Shown here piece by piece: positions 48,466 to 60,700 of a stretch of DNA of 61,135 bases. The notes under the pieces are model-generated. The model had not been told where the DNA came from. It was given only the letters and a program-made list of their open reading frames with translations, and did no database searches. The translations under genes and the position numbers were made by a program. The stretch comes from Stramonita haemastoma (taxonomy: Eukaryota > Mollusca > Gastropoda > Neogastropoda > Muricidae). The stretch spans positions 19,614,292 through 19,675,426 of the forward strand of contig CM060320.1 of the NCBI GenBank assembly GCA_030674155.1. The letters are read 5' to 3'. Positions within the stretch are counted from its first letter, which is position 1; every line of letters begins with the position of its first letter.

Positions 48466-49438
48466 CACTATGATTGACGAGTTCCCACAATCAGTCATCA
48501 TCAGCACAGAACTGAAACGGGCCAAGGCAAAATCTAAAAAAAAGCCACTTAATGACATGGACGAACAAGGACATCATGGCCAGAAAATCGGGACCAGGGA
48601 AAAAAAGCAAAAGAAAAAGAAAAAAGAAAGAAGAAAACAGGAGAGGAATTAAAAACAACAAAAAAAACCGTTCAAATAATGGCGAGATACTGAAGAGAGA
48701 GGAGGGAGGGGAGGAGGAGGAGGAGATTGTAAAAGGAAACTGGGGACTGAGAGATGAGAAAGGACTCGATTAGAAAGAATGATAGTGATGGTGGTGGAAA
48801 GGGAGGGGGGAATGTGAAGGAAAGGGAGGGGGTAGGGGAGGGGGGGAGGGGCAGGGCGAGTTGAGTGGACAAAGCGCTGTTTTCACCCCCCCTAAAAAAA
48901 AAAAGTTGGGGAGAAAAAAAAAAAAACGAAAAAAAGAAAAAATGAAAAGCTAACGCCACCCGACGTAATGGACAGTCCAAGAGCGTGACCGAGACGAAAC
49001 GAAGGGAACAAAGAATAGTGAAGAGAGAGAGTGTGTGCCGGTGTGGGTGTGTGCGTGTTTGTGGCCAGAGATTTTTTTTTTGAGAGGGGGAGGGGTAGGG
49101 GAGTGGGGGGGGGGGGAAAGGGGGTGGTTGGTTGTGGGGGGGGGGGGGGGGTTAGGGGTAGGGGAGAAAGAGAAGTTGAAGCTGAAGAGTACCACTAACT
49201 AACTACAAAGAAGGACGTGAGGAAGAATGACGAGAAGTGGCCGAAACCATGCAAGAAGAAAGGGGACTGGACAGAAGGAGTGCGGCGAGGTGGATGGGTG
49301 AGAGGGGAGGTGAGGGGTGGTGGTGGTGGTGGTGGTTGTGGTGGCAGGGGTTTGGAAGATGACAGAAGGATTGTAAGAGGATTTTAAAAAAAACAGAAAC
49401 AAAGCGACTTTTAATTGCTGATGGCCGTAGTAGTAGCC
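48466..49438. other. Purine-rich unique DNA with G runs
   Basis: An A-rich stretch with GAAAA words (48590-48670), GGGA-rich sequence (48695-48860), a 12-A run (48914-48927), and G runs of 10 or more (49106-49150). (GGT)n lies at 49318-49340. No gene. Confidence 0.6.
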
Positions 49439-49439
49439 A

Positions 49440-49440
49440 C

Positions 49441-49520
<80 letters not shown>

Positions 49521-49630
49521 AGGGGGGGGGGGGGGGGCAGAAAGTAGGGAGGGGGATACAGAGCACTAACTCAAAGGGAAGGGACAGAATGGAAGAGGTA
49601 ATTAGACGCAGTGGGAGATACCACACACAC

Positions 49631-49666
<36 letters not shown>

Positions 49667-49667
49667 A

Positions 49668-49706
<39 letters not shown>

Positions 49707-49735
49707 ACACACACACACACACATTCACACCACAT
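49440..49735. repeat. (GA)n, G run and (CA)n arrays
   Basis: (GA)n at 49440-49516, a run of about 17 G (49521-49537) and an interrupted (CA)n at 49622-49730. Unique AT-rich DNA to 50094 includes a possible SINE 1 tail remnant (CCATTACCCTCAAAATAAAA, near 49857). Confidence 0.92.
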
Positions 49736-50092
49736 TGCAAGATTTTTTTTCTTTTCACCGTTTAAAATGTATTATGCAGATAAAATTCTTCTTTTTTTTT
49801 CTTGTTTACTGCCTGCACTTTAAAGATTTAGATGTAGACACGTTTGGGAATCCATTCCATTACCCTCAAAATAAAAGAATGAAAAATTAAATAAAATAGA
49901 ATAAACTTTGGTGGTAGGGGTGGGGATCTAATAAACTTGGAATCGGCAATTCAACAACATTTGCTAGAATGAATTTTGTTTCAGTAGTTGTTATGCCTTG
50001 TGGTTTTTGTGCACTATCGATAATTCTTTTTTTCTGACGATGTTATGTCATAATTATTAGTTTGGCTTGTTTCGCTTTTGTTTTTGGTTTTT

Positions 50093-50128
50093 ATTAGAGA
50101 GAGAGAGAGAGAGGAGAGAAGGAGAGAG

Positions 50129-50198
<70 letters not shown>

Positions 50199-50210
50199 TT
50201 GTGTGGTGTG

Positions 50211-50272
<62 letters not shown>
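50093..50272. repeat. (GA)n and (GT)n arrays
   Basis: (GA)n (50093-50196) joins (GT)n (50198-50270) through TGTTGTGTGG. Unique DNA without a gene lies at 50273-50750. Confidence 0.95.
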
Positions 50273-50754
50273 GGGGAGGTTTGGTTTTAGGGGTTTTGTG
50301 TCTAGTTTTTGTTGTTGGGCTGTTTTGCTTTGTTCTTGGTAGTTTTTGTCTTAGCTTTATTTCATTTGTTGTTACACGAGTGGTGTAAGTTTTCTATGTG
50401 TATGCGGATGAGTGAGTGGATGGGGGTTGTAAAGTAAGTACTTGGGGACGGGGATGAGGGTGGAGAGCTTTCAAGGCAGGGATCAAAATAACATAAGCCA
50501 TACCCAGGCCCTTCCTTTACAACCTGTGCTCTAAGGTGAAGTCGACAAGTGTCCTCCAGTAGCGTTTCTGAATAAATCAACTGACATCAACACACCACCA
50601 CCACACCATCACACATACACACTACACACCACGCCGAACTGCGCAAACTAATACAGTGCGCATATTGATGAAAATGCGATAATTATCAAAAGAATAATTA
50701 TAAAGCGTGGTGACCGGGGAGGGGGAATTGTGACTAGGGATGGAACGCTGTGAC

Positions 50755-51134
50755 CAGGCAGACAGACAGACAGGCAGACAGACAGACAGACGGAAGGACT
50801 GGCAGTGCAGTGAGTGAGGAGGATGTATGGGGGGGGAGGTGAGGGGGGGGGGGGGAGTCCACTGATACTGATCAGGTTACTGCACTGTCCATGACCGTAC
50901 ACTGATGATGACTGGCCTGTCTGTAGTTTGTTTTTCTCCGCTCTCTCTCTGTCTCTCTCTGACTCTTGTCTCTCTCTGTCTCTCTGTCTCTCTGTCTGTC
51001 TGTCTCTCTGTCTCTCTGTCTGTCTGTCTTCTGTCTGTCTGTCTGCCTCTGTCTGTCTGTCTGTCTGTCTTCTGTCTGTCTGTCTGTCTGTCTGTCTTCT
51101 GTCTGTCTGTCTTCTCTGTCTCCTCCGTCCTCTG

Positions 51135-51187
<53 letters not shown>

Positions 51188-51196
51188 GAGAAGAGA

Positions 51197-51227
<31 letters not shown>

Positions 51228-51230
51228 GAG
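50755..51230. repeat. (GACA)n, G run, (GTCT)n/(CT)n and (GACA)n
   Basis: A short GACA array (50758-50790), a run of about 12 G (50845-50856), a long GTCT/CT pyrimidine region (50938-51183), then an inverted (GACA)n (51198-51227) that abuts the left arm of an inverted repeat. Confidence 0.93.
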
Positions 51231-51232
51231 AG

Positions 51233-51537
51233 CTCATTCATGAGCATGTGAGAGTGCATGCTTTCTTCCGTATACTTGCATACGTATGCTTGAATGAATG
51301 CGTACGTTTTGTTAATAAAATGCCTAATTCACATAGATCTATACTTATTTCTGCATGTAAAAATACATATTACACTATGTATTAGCAAGCCTATGTATAG
51401 GTGCAAGGTACGTACGTGTATGGCGCATGTTCCTACGTACGAGCGTGCATAGTTATTATAGTGTGTACTTTACTGTGTACCCAGTCCCCGTGCGTATTAC
51501 GAAAGAAAGCATGCACTCTCACATGCTCATGAATGAG
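51233..51537. mobile_element. Inverted-repeat element with 35-bp arms
   Basis: The left arm 51233-51267 (CTCATTCATGAGCATGTGAG and following 15 bp) is the exact reverse complement of 51503-51537. The match continues imperfectly inward for about 10 bp. The 235-bp interior is AT-rich, has no open frame and holds CGTACG/GTATAC-rich words at both ends. Outside the arms are (GACA)n on the left and (GTCT)n on the right, so symmetry extends into the microsatellites. It could be a miniature inverted-repeat transposable element, a fold-back element or an inverted duplication. Confidence 0.6.
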
Positions 51538-51543
51538 TATATG

Positions 51544-51546
51544 CAC

Positions 51547-51600
<54 letters not shown>

Positions 51601-51629
51601 GTCTCTGTCTGTCTGTCTCTTCTCTTCTG

Positions 51630-51666
<37 letters not shown>

Positions 51667-51729
51667 CTCCTCTCTCTCCTTCTCTCTCTCTCTCTCTCTC
51701 CTCTCTCTCCTCTCTCTCTCTCTCTCTAG
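51544..51729. repeat. (GTCT)n followed by (CT)n
   Basis: About 55 bp of GTCT followed by interrupted (CT)n to 51727. Confidence 0.95.
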
Positions 51730-51852
51730 TGTAAGTATAGACACTCCTAATTAATATAAGGGCTAGCTAGTCAGTATGAAAATAAGCGGCCCGAAAATAA
51801 AAAGACATCTGAAACTGTGAGAGGGGAAAACAAACGGACCGTTTTCTCAGTA

Positions 51853-51906
51853 CACACACACAGACACACAGACACAGACACAGACACAGACACACACACA
51901 CACACC

Positions 51907-51986
<80 letters not shown>

Positions 51987-52110
51987 ACACTTGACAGGGC
52001 CTGAACAGGTGCAGTCCATTACGTGAATGCTGCCTGCACATTTGCCTGCAATTCTCTCCCTTCCTCTGCACTGCACAGTACAGTACAGCATAGTACAGTA
52101 CAGCACAGCA
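51853..52110. repeat. (CA)n array and (ACAGT)n
   Basis: (CA)n with ACAGAC variants (51855-51987), and after about 80 bp a short ACAGT/ACAGC pentamer array (52066-52110). Confidence 0.92.
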
Positions 52111-52300
52111 AAGATGCTGCCAATTCCTTGTCACTCTTTGACTTGAGGAACAGAAGTTGAGAATGGCTAACTTTGAGTTTGTACAGGTTGGAAAATGAAG
52201 AGGATTGATTGAGGGAACGGAAATGAAGAAGCCAGTATTCGGAGAGAAAGAGACTGAAGGAAAGACAAACATTAAAAAATATACATATATTATTCTCTTT

Positions 52301-52645
52301 TTTATTTATTCTTATGTTTCGAGGATGATGGAATAACCACTTATGTGCTTTTCTTACACCCAGTCCCCGTGTGTATGCAGTTTCTGTAAATTTTGACATC
52401 CGTTCCCACCGACACACAACGGCATTCTCTTCCGAAAAGCGGAACGGCTTTTAACGTGTGCACAAGATGTTCTGCGTATGTTCACACTCGAGGCCTTGAT
52501 TTATAGTCTCATCCGAAGAACTTTTGGAGGGAAGTGGAGTCGACTCTTTTGTTAATTCCAGAGAAAACATTTCTCTTGCACGAGATTCGAACCCGGGTCA
52601 GTAGATCACCAGCGTATCACTCTGACCACTAGGCTATCCCGTTCC
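52301..52645 (-). mobile_element. SINE family 1, complete
   Basis: Reading the minus strand: A box TAGCCTAGTGG (complement 52626-52636), B box GGTTCGAATCT (complement 52583-52593, one mismatch), the core TTCGGATGAGACTATAAATC and the tail CATCATCCTCGAAACATAAG. The element is complete from head to tail and moderately diverged. The sequence between 52111 and 52300 is unique. Confidence 0.9.
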
Positions 52646-52739
52646 ATGAAGAAGGAAGACGGAATTTCAACTAGATTTATTGAATTTATTACTGAGTTAG
52701 AAAACAACACATAGATTCTAGTCAAGAGGAAATAAAGAG

Positions 52740-53390
52740 AAATGTCAGGTACAAATGAAGTTTGGTCTTTTTAAGAAAGAAAGAAAGAAAATCACAAGGA
52801 AAGAAGAGAACAAAATAGAAAAGAAGGATAAGTAGAATGAGACAAGAAGAAAAAAAAAAGAAAAGTAGAAAGACAGAAGTCAAAAACAGAGAAGTAGGAA
52901 GATAGGAGAAGAGACAAGAAACACAAAGAAAAGAACGAGAGAAGAGGGAAAAAAAGAAAAATGAAACGCAGAAAGAGAATAGAAAAGAAAGAAAAATGAA
53001 AAGCAGTAAGAGAGAAGAAAAGAAAGGCAAAAAGGAAAAGTAGTAAGAGAAAAGATAAGAAAAGCTAAAAGAGAAGAAAGGACAGCAGAAAGAGAAGAGA
53101 AGAAAGGAAAAATAAAAATAGACGACAGGAAAAACAGAAAGAGAGAAGAGAAGAAAGGAAAAAGAAAAGCAGAAAGAAAGAAAAAATAAAAATAGAGAAA
53201 AAAAAAAAGCAAAAAGAGAAGAAAGGAATAAGAATAGCAGAAAGAGATAACAGAAGAAATGAAAAAAGAAGGAAGAGAGGATAAAAAGCATAAAGAGAGA
53301 AGAAAGGAAATAGAAGGATAGATAGAACATGAAAAAAACAAAAAAACAAAACAGACTGACATAAGAAGCAGTAAGATTGAGAAAAAAAAG
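52740..53390. repeat. Degenerate (GAAAA)n purine tract
   Basis: About 600 bp of A-rich purine sequence with GAAAAGAAAG words at irregular spacing. On the minus strand it gives a 244-codon Phe/Leu/Ser-rich frame with no domain, which is an effect of composition. Confidence 0.85.
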
Positions 53391-53535
53391 TAGTGGAGTG
53401 CAGGTACCAAGTGCAGGTACCAACCAAACAGTGCAGGTACCAAGTGCAGGTACCAAGTGCAGGTACCAACTGCTTGATCATTTTGAAAAAGGACATAAAA
53501 AATTCAATGTAAAACAAAAATTGAAATGAAAGTAA
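53391..53535 (+). repeat. Dispersed repeat family D fragment with 13-bp tandem expansion
   Basis: GTAGTGGAG and TTGATCATTTTGAAAAAGGA, CAAAAATTGAAATGAAAGTA match the start of family D (compare 21478-21580). The GTGCAGGTACCAA word present once in other copies is repeated five times here (53398-53472), one unit carrying CCAAACA. The repeat runs into the N gap. Confidence 0.75.
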
Positions 53536-53635
53536 NNNNNNNNNNNNNNNNNNNNNNNNNNNNNNNNNNNNNNNNNNNNNNNNNNNNNNNNNNNNNNNNN
53601 NNNNNNNNNNNNNNNNNNNNNNNNNNNNNNNNNNN
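53536..53635. other. Assembly gap, 100 N
   Basis: Exactly 100 N, a placeholder length. Family D lies on its left and SINE family 3 on its right. Confidence 1.
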
Positions 53636-53805
53636 CATCGATCACAGTTACCAAGTGGATGGGTGGCCAACTGTTTGTGCACCTTGGCTTCAGTACGGTC
53701 CCCCAGTTCACCCAGCTTTAAACGGGTACGTGCCCTCTTTAGGGTCGGGGAAGGTAAAGCAAAGAGGGAGAGGAGATGTGTGCCGCCCTCAATATGCTGG
53801 CCCGT

Positions 53806-54602
53806 AGAGAAGCAGCAAACAAGAACTGCAAATCCTCACAGACAGTCTAACAGATCGAGCGAGCGCATACGGCATGGAGGTCAGTACAGAGAAATCGAAG
53901 ATCATGGTCAACAGCGCGAGTAATGACAGCACGGAAATAAAGATGAATGGAGAAATATTGGAAGAGGTGAGCCAATTCAAATACTTAGGCTCCATCCTAA
54001 CAAAAGATGGCACATCAAACAATGAGGTGAAAGCTCGCATTGCAACAGCAACATCTGCTCTAGTCAGACTCCAGAGGATCATCAAAAGCAACAACATCAG
54101 CTTCTGCACCAAATACCACCTCTACAAATCCCTCGTGATATCTATCCTCCTATATGGCTGTGAATCATGGACTCTGACAGCAGAGTTAGAGAGAAGAATC
54201 CAAGCATTCGAGAACAAGTGCCACAGAAGACTCCTCAAAATATCATACAAAGAACACAAGACCAATAACTATGTGAAAGAAGAAATCAAAAAGCGTGTGG
54301 GCCCCCAAGAGCCTTTGCTCTCCACCATAAAGAGGAGAAAGCTGATGTGGTTTGGTCACACCACAAGACACAACACCCTAGCAAAAACCATCTTGCAAGG
54401 AACAGTCGAGGGCAAGAGAAGAAGAGGCCGCCAAAAGAAATCATGGGTTGACAACATCAAAGACTGGACCGCCCAACCCCTGCAACACCTCCTACTAGCC
54501 ACACAGGATCGTGAAGCATGGAAAAAGATCTCCGTTGCGTCTTCTCTCATGTCCCCCCTACGTCCTTTGGGACATGGGACTGAGTGAGTGAGTGAGAGAA
54601 GC
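53806..54602 (+). mobile_element. RTE retrotransposon insertion with 8-bp target-site duplication
   Basis: AGAGAAGC at 53806-53813 and again at 54595-54602 flanks the insertion. Its 3' end is a short (TGAG)n array after the stop codon (54584-54594) rather than poly(A), as in RTE elements. The inserted body is about 781 bp. Confidence 0.85.
53814..54587 (+). CDS. RTE-type reverse transcriptase, 5'-truncated, C-terminal part with intact frame
   Basis: An uninterrupted frame of 257 codons ends at TGA 54585-54587. The first in-frame Met is at 53874, but the frame and similarity extend to the truncation point at 53814 (SKQELQILTDSL...YGMEVSTEKSKIM). Landmarks counted from that Met: FKYLGS (35-40), YGCESWTL (94-101), a Cys/His-containing FENKCHRRLL segment (112-121), WFGH (159-162) and GKRRRGRQ (180-187). 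These are the end of the palm plus the thumb and C-terminal region of ORF2 in RTE/BovB-like LINEs. The YADD catalytic box and the endonuclease are missing, so it cannot mobilise itself. The intact frame suggests recent insertion. Clade assignment is from motif memory. Confidence 0.85.
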   Translation, partial: SKQELQILTDSLTDRASAYGMEVSTEKSKIMVNSASNDSTEIKMNGEILEEVSQFKYLGSILTKDGTSNNEVKARIATATSALVRLQRIIKSNNISFCTKYHLYKSLVISILLYGCESWTLTAELERRIQAFENKCHRRLLKISYKEHKTNNYVKEEIKKRVGPQEPLLSTIKRRKLMWFGHTTRHNTLAKTILQGTVEGKRRRGRQKKSWVDNIKDWTAQPLQHLLLATQDREAWKKISVASSLMSPLRPLGHGTE

Positions 54603-54666
54603 TGGGGTCTCTGGTACCTCGCTCCCCAACGACCACATAGGTTATGGGACACCTTTACCACCACCA

Positions 54667-54840
54667 CTTTTTACATAAAATAAACAAGCTTCACTCACCT
54701 ACACCAAAAAACAGAATTAAAAACCTTTAACTCAATTCTAACAAGTGATCAGTCAATCAATCAATCAAATTCCTTTATTTCGAGGATAAGGCTTTATTTT
54801 TTTTACATCCAGTCTCCGAATGAGTAAGATCTGGAAAGCA
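54667..54840 (-). mobile_element. SINE family 1 tail fragment
   Basis: CCTTTATTTCGAGGATAAGG, a T run and ACATCCAGTCTCCGAATG (54770-54820) are the complement of the SINE 1 3' end. (TCAA)n lies just before it (54750-54767). Confidence 0.65.
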
Positions 54841-54847
54841 GGGGGAC

Positions 54848-56060
<1,213 letters not shown>

Positions 56061-56218
56061 TAAGTCCATTTTTTGTGCACAGTGCCAGAGAAGCCCAGAG
56101 ATTGTGTCTTGGGCGTTGCCCCGTCTGTCTGGAACCCTGCAACTTCTCCCTTGACGCTGTGTGACAAAAAGGAAACAAAAAAGTTTGAATCGAACAAACC
56201 AAACAAAGATCGACACAG

Positions 56219-56280
56219 AAGAGAAGGAGGAGGAAGGGAAGAAGGAGGAGGGAGGGAGGGAGGAAGGAGAGAGAGGAGAG

Positions 56281-56335
<55 letters not shown>

Positions 56336-56546
56336 GGAGAGAGAGAGAGAGAGAAGGGGGTAGGGATGGAGAGAAAAAGGGGAAAAGAAATGAGGACTGA
56401 AGAAGAGGAAGAATAAGAGGGGTAGGGTGGGGGTGGGGGGAATGAGAGGATTGAAAAGGGGGGAAAAGGGTAGAGAATAGGGTACGGACACGAACAGACA
56501 AACAGACAGAAACAAAGTTAACACAGAAAGACAGAGAGACAGATAG

Positions 56547-56593
<47 letters not shown>

Positions 56594-56596
56594 GAG
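56219..56596. repeat. (GA)n, G runs and (GACA)n
   Basis: GAGGA and GA arrays (56221-56355), GGGG-rich DNA (56415-56470) and (GACA)n (56553-56594). 56061-56218 is unique. Confidence 0.92.
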
Positions 56597-56602
56597 GAAA
56601 AG

Positions 56603-56710
56603 GTGAAGGTGTCCCATAACCTATGTGGTCGTAGGGGAGCGAGGCATCTGCAGAGACCCAGCTTCTCAAGGGGCCAGCATATTGAGGGTGGCGCCCTACC
56701 TATTGTCCTC
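56603..56710 (-). mobile_element. SINE family 3, 3' fragment
   Basis: AAGGTGTCCCATAACCTATG, TGGTCGTAGGGGAGCGAGGC, AGACCCAGCTTCTCAAGG and CCAGCATATTGAGGGTGGCG are the complement of the 3' part of SINE family 3 (compare 58384-58475). Confidence 0.85.
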
Positions 56711-57530
56711 TTTATATTAGCCAGAAGGAGGAGGGAGGGGGGAGGGGTTTGCTGTGGCCCCTGACACAGTGTTATCAGCAGAAGTAGGGAGTAGGCACTC
56801 CCGTCATCTGACCTTCCTCATTAGCACTGATAACGTTTTATTTGCTTGCACACCCTTGACTGTGGCGGGCTTTTTTTCCCAACTAGTAGCGACAAAATTA
56901 TCAATAAGTATTGACATGTTGGGCTTGAAATGAAACAGAAGAAAAAAATCATGAAGCCAACCAAGCTTTGAGACAAAAAAAAAGTTCAGGAAAAATTAAC
57001 AGCTCCAATTAAAGTCTGCTGCAGATATAAAAAAAAAGATGCGATGAGAGTGCAAACAACTATCGATGGGTCCTACATTTCTTCTTTGTTTTTCAACTTC
57101 TTGTCTGAGTTTATTTTTCAAAGAAGCAAAGCCTCAGCATCTGTGACTCTGTATACTATGTGTCTGATCCCAGCTGTCAAAGAGTTACAGGCAATGTCGA
57201 TCTGTTGGGCCTGCAACTGACGAAGGGCCACGAGTAGCAAGAAAAGAGTTGTCAATATTATTCACACTGAAAAGAAAAACTATCAGCTGTCACTTTATGT
57301 GACGGCCCCACTAAGAACTACCTATTGTCTGCACTATGACCTCATACTCACTGTACCTGTTGTTGTTGCCATCTAGGATTGAATGAATCTGCATGACTTT
57401 TGGGGATGAGGGGGTAGGAGTGATAACTCAGGTTATTGATGTTGATAACAAACTGTTCTATTAAAGGCAGTCTGAAAAGGCAATGTTATCTAAAGATTCA
57501 AAGCACATAGCCGAAATAAAATACACACAG
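56711..57530. other. Unique sequence
   Basis: About 820 bp of mostly single-copy-looking DNA with a G-rich start (56727-56750). No long frame and no domain; intronic or intergenic. Confidence 0.5.
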
Positions 57531-57860
57531 ACAACCGTGCACATGCATACAGTCATGCATGCTTACACACACACGAACAAACACACACATGCGCACACAC
57601 ACATGCAAGCATGCACAACACGCACACACACACGCATACACACACACCATATACACACGCATACACACACACCCATACACACACATGCACACACACACAC
57701 ACATACATACATACATACACATACATACATACATACATACATACATCATACATACATACATACATACATACATACATACATACTAATACATACATACATA
57801 CATACATACATACACGTGCGCGCGCTCGCACGCGCGCATGGATGCACGCACGCATGCACA
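57531..57860. repeat. (CA)n and (CATA)n arrays with CG steps
   Basis: CA/CGCA array (57564-57700), (CATA)n (57701-57812), then a GC-alternating segment (57813-57838). The derived Thr/His and Tyr/Ile frames are not genes. Confidence 0.95.
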
Positions 57861-58383
57861 CAAATATGGAAATAAGTTTGTGAATGACAAATTTGAAAAA
57901 AAAAAAAAATGCACCCTGTTCTATCCTACTATACTCCCCCATAGGGATGCCAGGAGTCTGTCAGTACAAAATAGCATCCCCACTTTCTGGACATTCTGTG
58001 CTGGGAATCCCCTCTTTTCTATCCCTCTCTTTGTTTCTGCCCTGTTCCTTTTCTTCCTGTCACCCCCTTCTTATCCTTTTGTGTATGCCTTCTTGATCCA
58101 TTCTCCTGCCGTGTATTGCAGAAAGACTTCAAAGATACACATTTTCTCCTCTGACGAAGTGGGATGCACTGGGCCTGACCTATCCCTGACTTATTGGGCA
58201 CTTAACGGCAGTGCAACGCTTTTTCGCTCACATGACAGACACTACTTGCTGTCCGTGCGTTCGACGAAGAAATCGCACTATACGCCATCTTCTCCCTTTT
58301 TTTTTATAGAACCCTGTTCCATCTTGTTTTCATTTTCAGGAAACCATGTTTTGCAGTGCTTAAGGTAAAACGAAAAAGGTTAA
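57861..58383. other. Unique sequence with weak exon-like segment
   Basis: CCGTGTATTGCAG at 58108-58120 is followed by about 200 open bases, but the product shows no domain and the frame begins in the upstream microsatellite. Coding is unlikely. Confidence 0.35.
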
Positions 58384-58670
58384 AGGTGCCCATAACCTAT
58401 GCGGTCGTAGGGGAGCGAGGCATCAGAGACCTCAGCTTCTCTAGGAGCCAGCATATTGAGGACGACGCCCATCTCCTCTCCCTTGCTGCTTAAACTTCCC
58501 TGACCCTAAAGAGAGCACGTACCCATTTACAGCTGGGTGAACTTGGGGGACTGTACTAAAGCCAAGGCGCACAAACGATCACCCATCTAATTGGTAACCA
58601 CGCTCGATACTGCTTAAACCTTAACTTGGGGAAAGCGAGTGTTCTGACCACTGAGCTATCCCGACCCCTA
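58384..58670 (-). mobile_element. SINE family 3, complete reference copy
   Basis: Minus strand begins GGGGTCGGGATAGCTCAGTG, with an A-box-like TAGCTCAGTGG (complement 58645-58655) and a B-box-like AGTATCGAGCG (complement 58604-58614). It then runs through GCGCCTTGGCTTTAGTAC and CACCCAGCTGTAAATGGGTA to CATAGGTTATGGGCACCTTT. This complete copy defines the family, about 285 bp long with no long A tail. Confidence 0.85.
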
Positions 58671-59160
58671 GTGCAATGCTTAAACACCATGAAAACTGAA
58701 AACTTCCCATGGGTGACGTGTCGTTCTGGCGGCAAAATACAAACCCCAGAAAATGCCAGCAGCATCCTGATCGTGTGATGTCTATGAGGTAAGAAAACCA
58801 AGAAGGAAAAAGGCCACCACACTGCCTTTCTTGGCCTTATTGGAGTAGCTAGGTGTGTGTTTGTAGATTGCTTTGAACTTGTCAATTCATGCCTGTCTGC
58901 TCTGTCGTTGTTTTATCACGATTTGTACGTGTAGGCTACACTCTGTCTCTCTTTCTGTCTCTGTTTTTTGTTTCTGTTTTTTTTTCCCCTCTTTTTTGTC
59001 TGTGTCTGTATTCTGTCTGCTCATAATTCTAGGGCTGCTGCAGCTTTACGTGAATAAGATGTCTGAAGTCTTGCATCTGAAGCTTTCTTTTTTTTTGGTT
59101 GTCTCTTTTTGTCTTTTGGTCTGGCTGTCTCTAGTTTCTGTCTCTGTGTATCTGTCTCTC
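58671..59160. other. Unique sequence
   Basis: No gene recognised. Pyrimidine-rich from 58935 onward. Confidence 0.5.
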
Positions 59161-59690
<530 letters not shown>

Positions 59691-59799
59691 GCATCATGCA
59701 ACATTCGACCACATCTTTTTCCAGCAACTGACCTAGTTCAAAGACAGAAATCCATCACTTCAAAAGAAAGTGCAGCTGACACAGTGAGCCGTGACTTGG

Positions 59800-60345
59800 A
59801 GGAGTGGTGGTGGTGGTGGTGGTGGTGGTGGTGATGGTGGTGGTGGTGGGGGGGGGAGAGGAGGAGGGGGGAGGGGGGAGGAGGAGGGGAGGGGGTTGAT
59901 ATCATCTGTAGCTGTGTCTGTTTGCAGGCCAGCCCAGCCCAGCCCAGCCTGACAGTTGATGTGTGTGTATGTGTTGTGAATATTGACATCGCTTTTCTGG
60001 CGATGTGTCTCATTCTTTTGTCACTTTGCAGACAGACGGATCGACAAGGATTGTCAGCTTGCTGCTCACACCGAACACTCACCTACCTACCTACCTAGCT
60101 ACCTGTCCTCTAGCCTCAAGACAATGTGGGGGGGGGGGGCAAAAAGAGAGAGGTGTATGGCAATTCATTCTTTATGGTGTTCGGTAGGGGGGGGGGGAGA
60201 AGAGAGAGAAGTGTATAGAGTCTACTCAACAAGTTGGAGCATAGATCGTTATAATTTTTGGTTTTTACAATTCTCTATATATGGCTCTGTGTGTTGATGA
60301 ATAAAATTTATTTTGTCCTTACACATTAAAAAAAAAGTTTTATGA
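59800..60345. other. (GGT)n, G-rich and unique DNA
   Basis: (GGT)n (59801-59847), G runs (59848-59895), then (CAGCC)n (59928-59950), (CTAC)n (60082-60103) and two G runs (60127-60139, 60187-60198). No gene; the AATAAAATTT at 60300 has no upstream coding region. Confidence 0.65.
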
Positions 60346-60348
60346 TAG

Positions 60349-60377
60349 AGTGTGTGTGTGTGTGTACATGTGTGTGT

Positions 60378-60425
<48 letters not shown>

Positions 60426-60509
60426 ACGCGCGCACGCGCGTGTGTGTGGGTGTGTGTGCTTGTATACGTTCTTCAATAAAACGTACCTTCACTCATAATG
60501 ATATTAGAC

Positions 60510-60566
<57 letters not shown>

Positions 60567-60580
60567 GTGTGTGTGTGTGT

Positions 60581-60612
<32 letters not shown>

Positions 60613-60700
60613 CTGTCTGTCTGTCTGTTGTGTGTGTGTGTGTGCGTGTGTGTGTATGTGTGTGTGTGTATGTGTGTGTGCGTGAGTAAGTGTTTGAGTG
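60349..60700. repeat. (GT)n arrays
   Basis: Two GT arrays (60349-60452 with a CGCGCACGCGCG segment, and 60512-60690 with a short GTCT run) separated by about 60 bp. Confidence 0.95.

Larger units (their letters stand above)
53636..54666 (+). mobile_element. SINE family 3 copy split by an RTE insertion
   Basis: 53636-53805 and 54603-54666 are consecutive parts of one SINE family 3 copy in head-to-tail plus orientation: GCACCTTGGCTTCAGTACGG, CACCCAGCTTTAAACGGGTA, CCCTCAATATGCTGGCCC, then GGTCTCTGGTACCTCGCTC and ACCACATAGGTTATGGGACA. The head with the pol III boxes is cut off by the gap. The interruption is exactly the RTE fragment, bounded by AGAGAAGC on both sides. AGAGAAGC is part of the SINE itself (compare the complement of AGCTTCTCTAG at 58433). 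Confidence 0.88.

Noticed and set aside
52722..53456. 244-codon Phe/Leu/Ser-rich minus-strand frame resembling a membrane protein
   Set aside because: It is the complement of a degenerate GAAAA purine tract. Hydrophobicity comes from TTT/CTT codons, and there is no start context or domain.
57838..58368. 176-codon frame
   Set aside because: It begins in a CA/CG array, crosses an A run and shows no domain. A possible acceptor at 58120 is not enough to call an exon.
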